A DNA stretch of 5,977 bases. Source: Ferruginibacter sp. Lineage in GTDB: Bacteria > Bacteroidota > Bacteroidia > Chitinophagales > Chitinophagaceae. Location: the NCBI GenBank assembly GCA_025357775.1, contig JANXOQ010000429.1, positions 1-5,977 of the forward strand, given 5' to 3'. The notes below the pieces were generated by a model. It was given only the letters and a program-made list of their open reading frames with translations, was not told the origin of the DNA and ran no database searches. Of the stretch, positions 5,741-5,977 are shown piece after piece. The stretch's first letter is position 1. Each line of letters starts with the position of its first letter. Position numbers and translations under genes: made by a program.

Positions 5741-5865
5741 TTATCCTATTTGGGGAGACGAGAAGCGAAGGCGTAGCCGAAGCGTAACGAAGCCCCAAAG
5801 AGGATAAGCTGAATAAACTGCCTTTGAAATTACAATATGAAAAAGGGATATAAACAGCTTATCCT
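5741..5865. repeat. GC-rich three-arm inverted-repeat element
   Basis: Arm A (5741-5755) and arm B (5793-5807) pair over 15 positions with one mismatch (5748 with 5800): TTATCCTATTTGGGG against CCCCAAAGAGGATAA. The 37-base loop contains CGAAG three times (5766, 5778, 5788) and a small GGC-GTA-GCC hairpin (5770-5778). The core 5752-5796 is about 64% G+C by hand count, in a strongly A/T-rich window. Arm C (5855-5865, CAGCTTATCCT) is a perfect 11-bp complement of 5801-5811, so B can pair with A or with C. No T-run follows either stem, so it is not a standard terminator. It begins 26 bases after the stop at 5714. Candidates are a dispersed palindromic repeat, a structured RNA or a recombination site. 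The rest of 5715-5977 is A/T-rich with no convincing gene. Confidence 0.7.
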
Positions 5866-5977
5866 TGAAACCATTTATAAAATTAAATTGGAACATTCCA
5901 TAATTAAAAAATCATTCACCAAAATAGTTACTCAATCAAACACACAAAAAATATTTTGAAAAAACTAAAGTGTAGTG

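Noticed and set aside
5741..5807. Rho-independent terminator for the gene at 5256
   Set aside because: The stem is strong, but no T-run follows arm B or arm C, and the 37-base loop is too large for a typical terminator.
5731..5830. Integron attC site after the gene at 5256
   Set aside because: The GC-rich folded site and the neighbouring small genes suggested a cassette array, but no RYYYAAC/GTTRRRY core pair flanks the stem, no other gene has such a site, and two genes overlap, unlike cassettes.
5837..5959. Small plus-strand open frame of 40 codons starting MKKGYKQL
   Set aside because: Lys/Ile-rich as expected of random A/T-rich sequence, overlaps arm C of the structured element, and no domain or ribosome binding site is seen.

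Overview
This is an AT-rich stretch of bacterial DNA that most resembles an accessory region of a Bacteroidota chromosome, such as a Chitinophagaceae, Sphingobacteriia or Flavobacteriia-type genome. Three things point there: very A/T-biased codon use, almost no Shine-Dalgarno sequences before the starts, and TAnnTTTG motifs (the Bacteroidota -7 box) upstream of two divergent genes. One of these has a well-spaced -33 TTTG. The lineage is an inference; no rRNA or other marker gene is present.

Layout. Positions 1-48 hold the last 15 codons of a gene entering from the left. Positions 130-848 encode a membrane-anchored class I SAM methyltransferase broken by one -1 frameshift. Next come three same-strand genes that look like one transcription unit: a MepB-family protein (856-1380), a YdeI/OmpD-associated (OmdA) family protein overlapping it by 14 bases (1367-1945), and an unrecognised 232-residue protein (1964-2662). 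Converging on that unit is a minus-strand ATPase_2/DUF234 protein (2651-4066) with an intact P-loop and an intact PD-(D/E)XK-like C-terminus. The two genes overlap by exactly 12 bp, a perfect palindrome that encodes Leu-Phe-Lys-stop on both strands.

Upstream of the ATPase gene, the divergent intergenic region (4067-4290) carries its promoter, a tandem pair of 49-bp repeats each built on a 9-bp inverted repeat, and a second promoter-like box. That box faces an unrecognised gene (4291-4757) split by a -1 frameshift at A_AAA_AAG, the classical bacterial slippery heptamer. A GNAT acetyltransferase follows (4775-5199) with no ordinary start codon and another -1 frameshift. The last intact gene (5256-5714) is a DUF1905/YdeI-like protein. 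Downstream, a conspicuous GC-rich element (5741-5865) contains a 15-bp near-perfect stem whose right arm can also pair with a third arm.

How the genes relate. I see no single pathway. The window is a run of small, single-domain accessory genes (methyltransferase, MepB, two YdeI-type proteins, GNAT, two orphans) around one ATPase-nuclease-like gene. Three of the plus-strand genes carry one-base lesions, all in the same direction and each at or near a short homopolymer, while longer runs (A8, A9) in neighbouring genes are in frame. The most unusual signals are the dyad repeats next to the ATPase promoter, the slippery-site gene and the GC-rich three-arm element.
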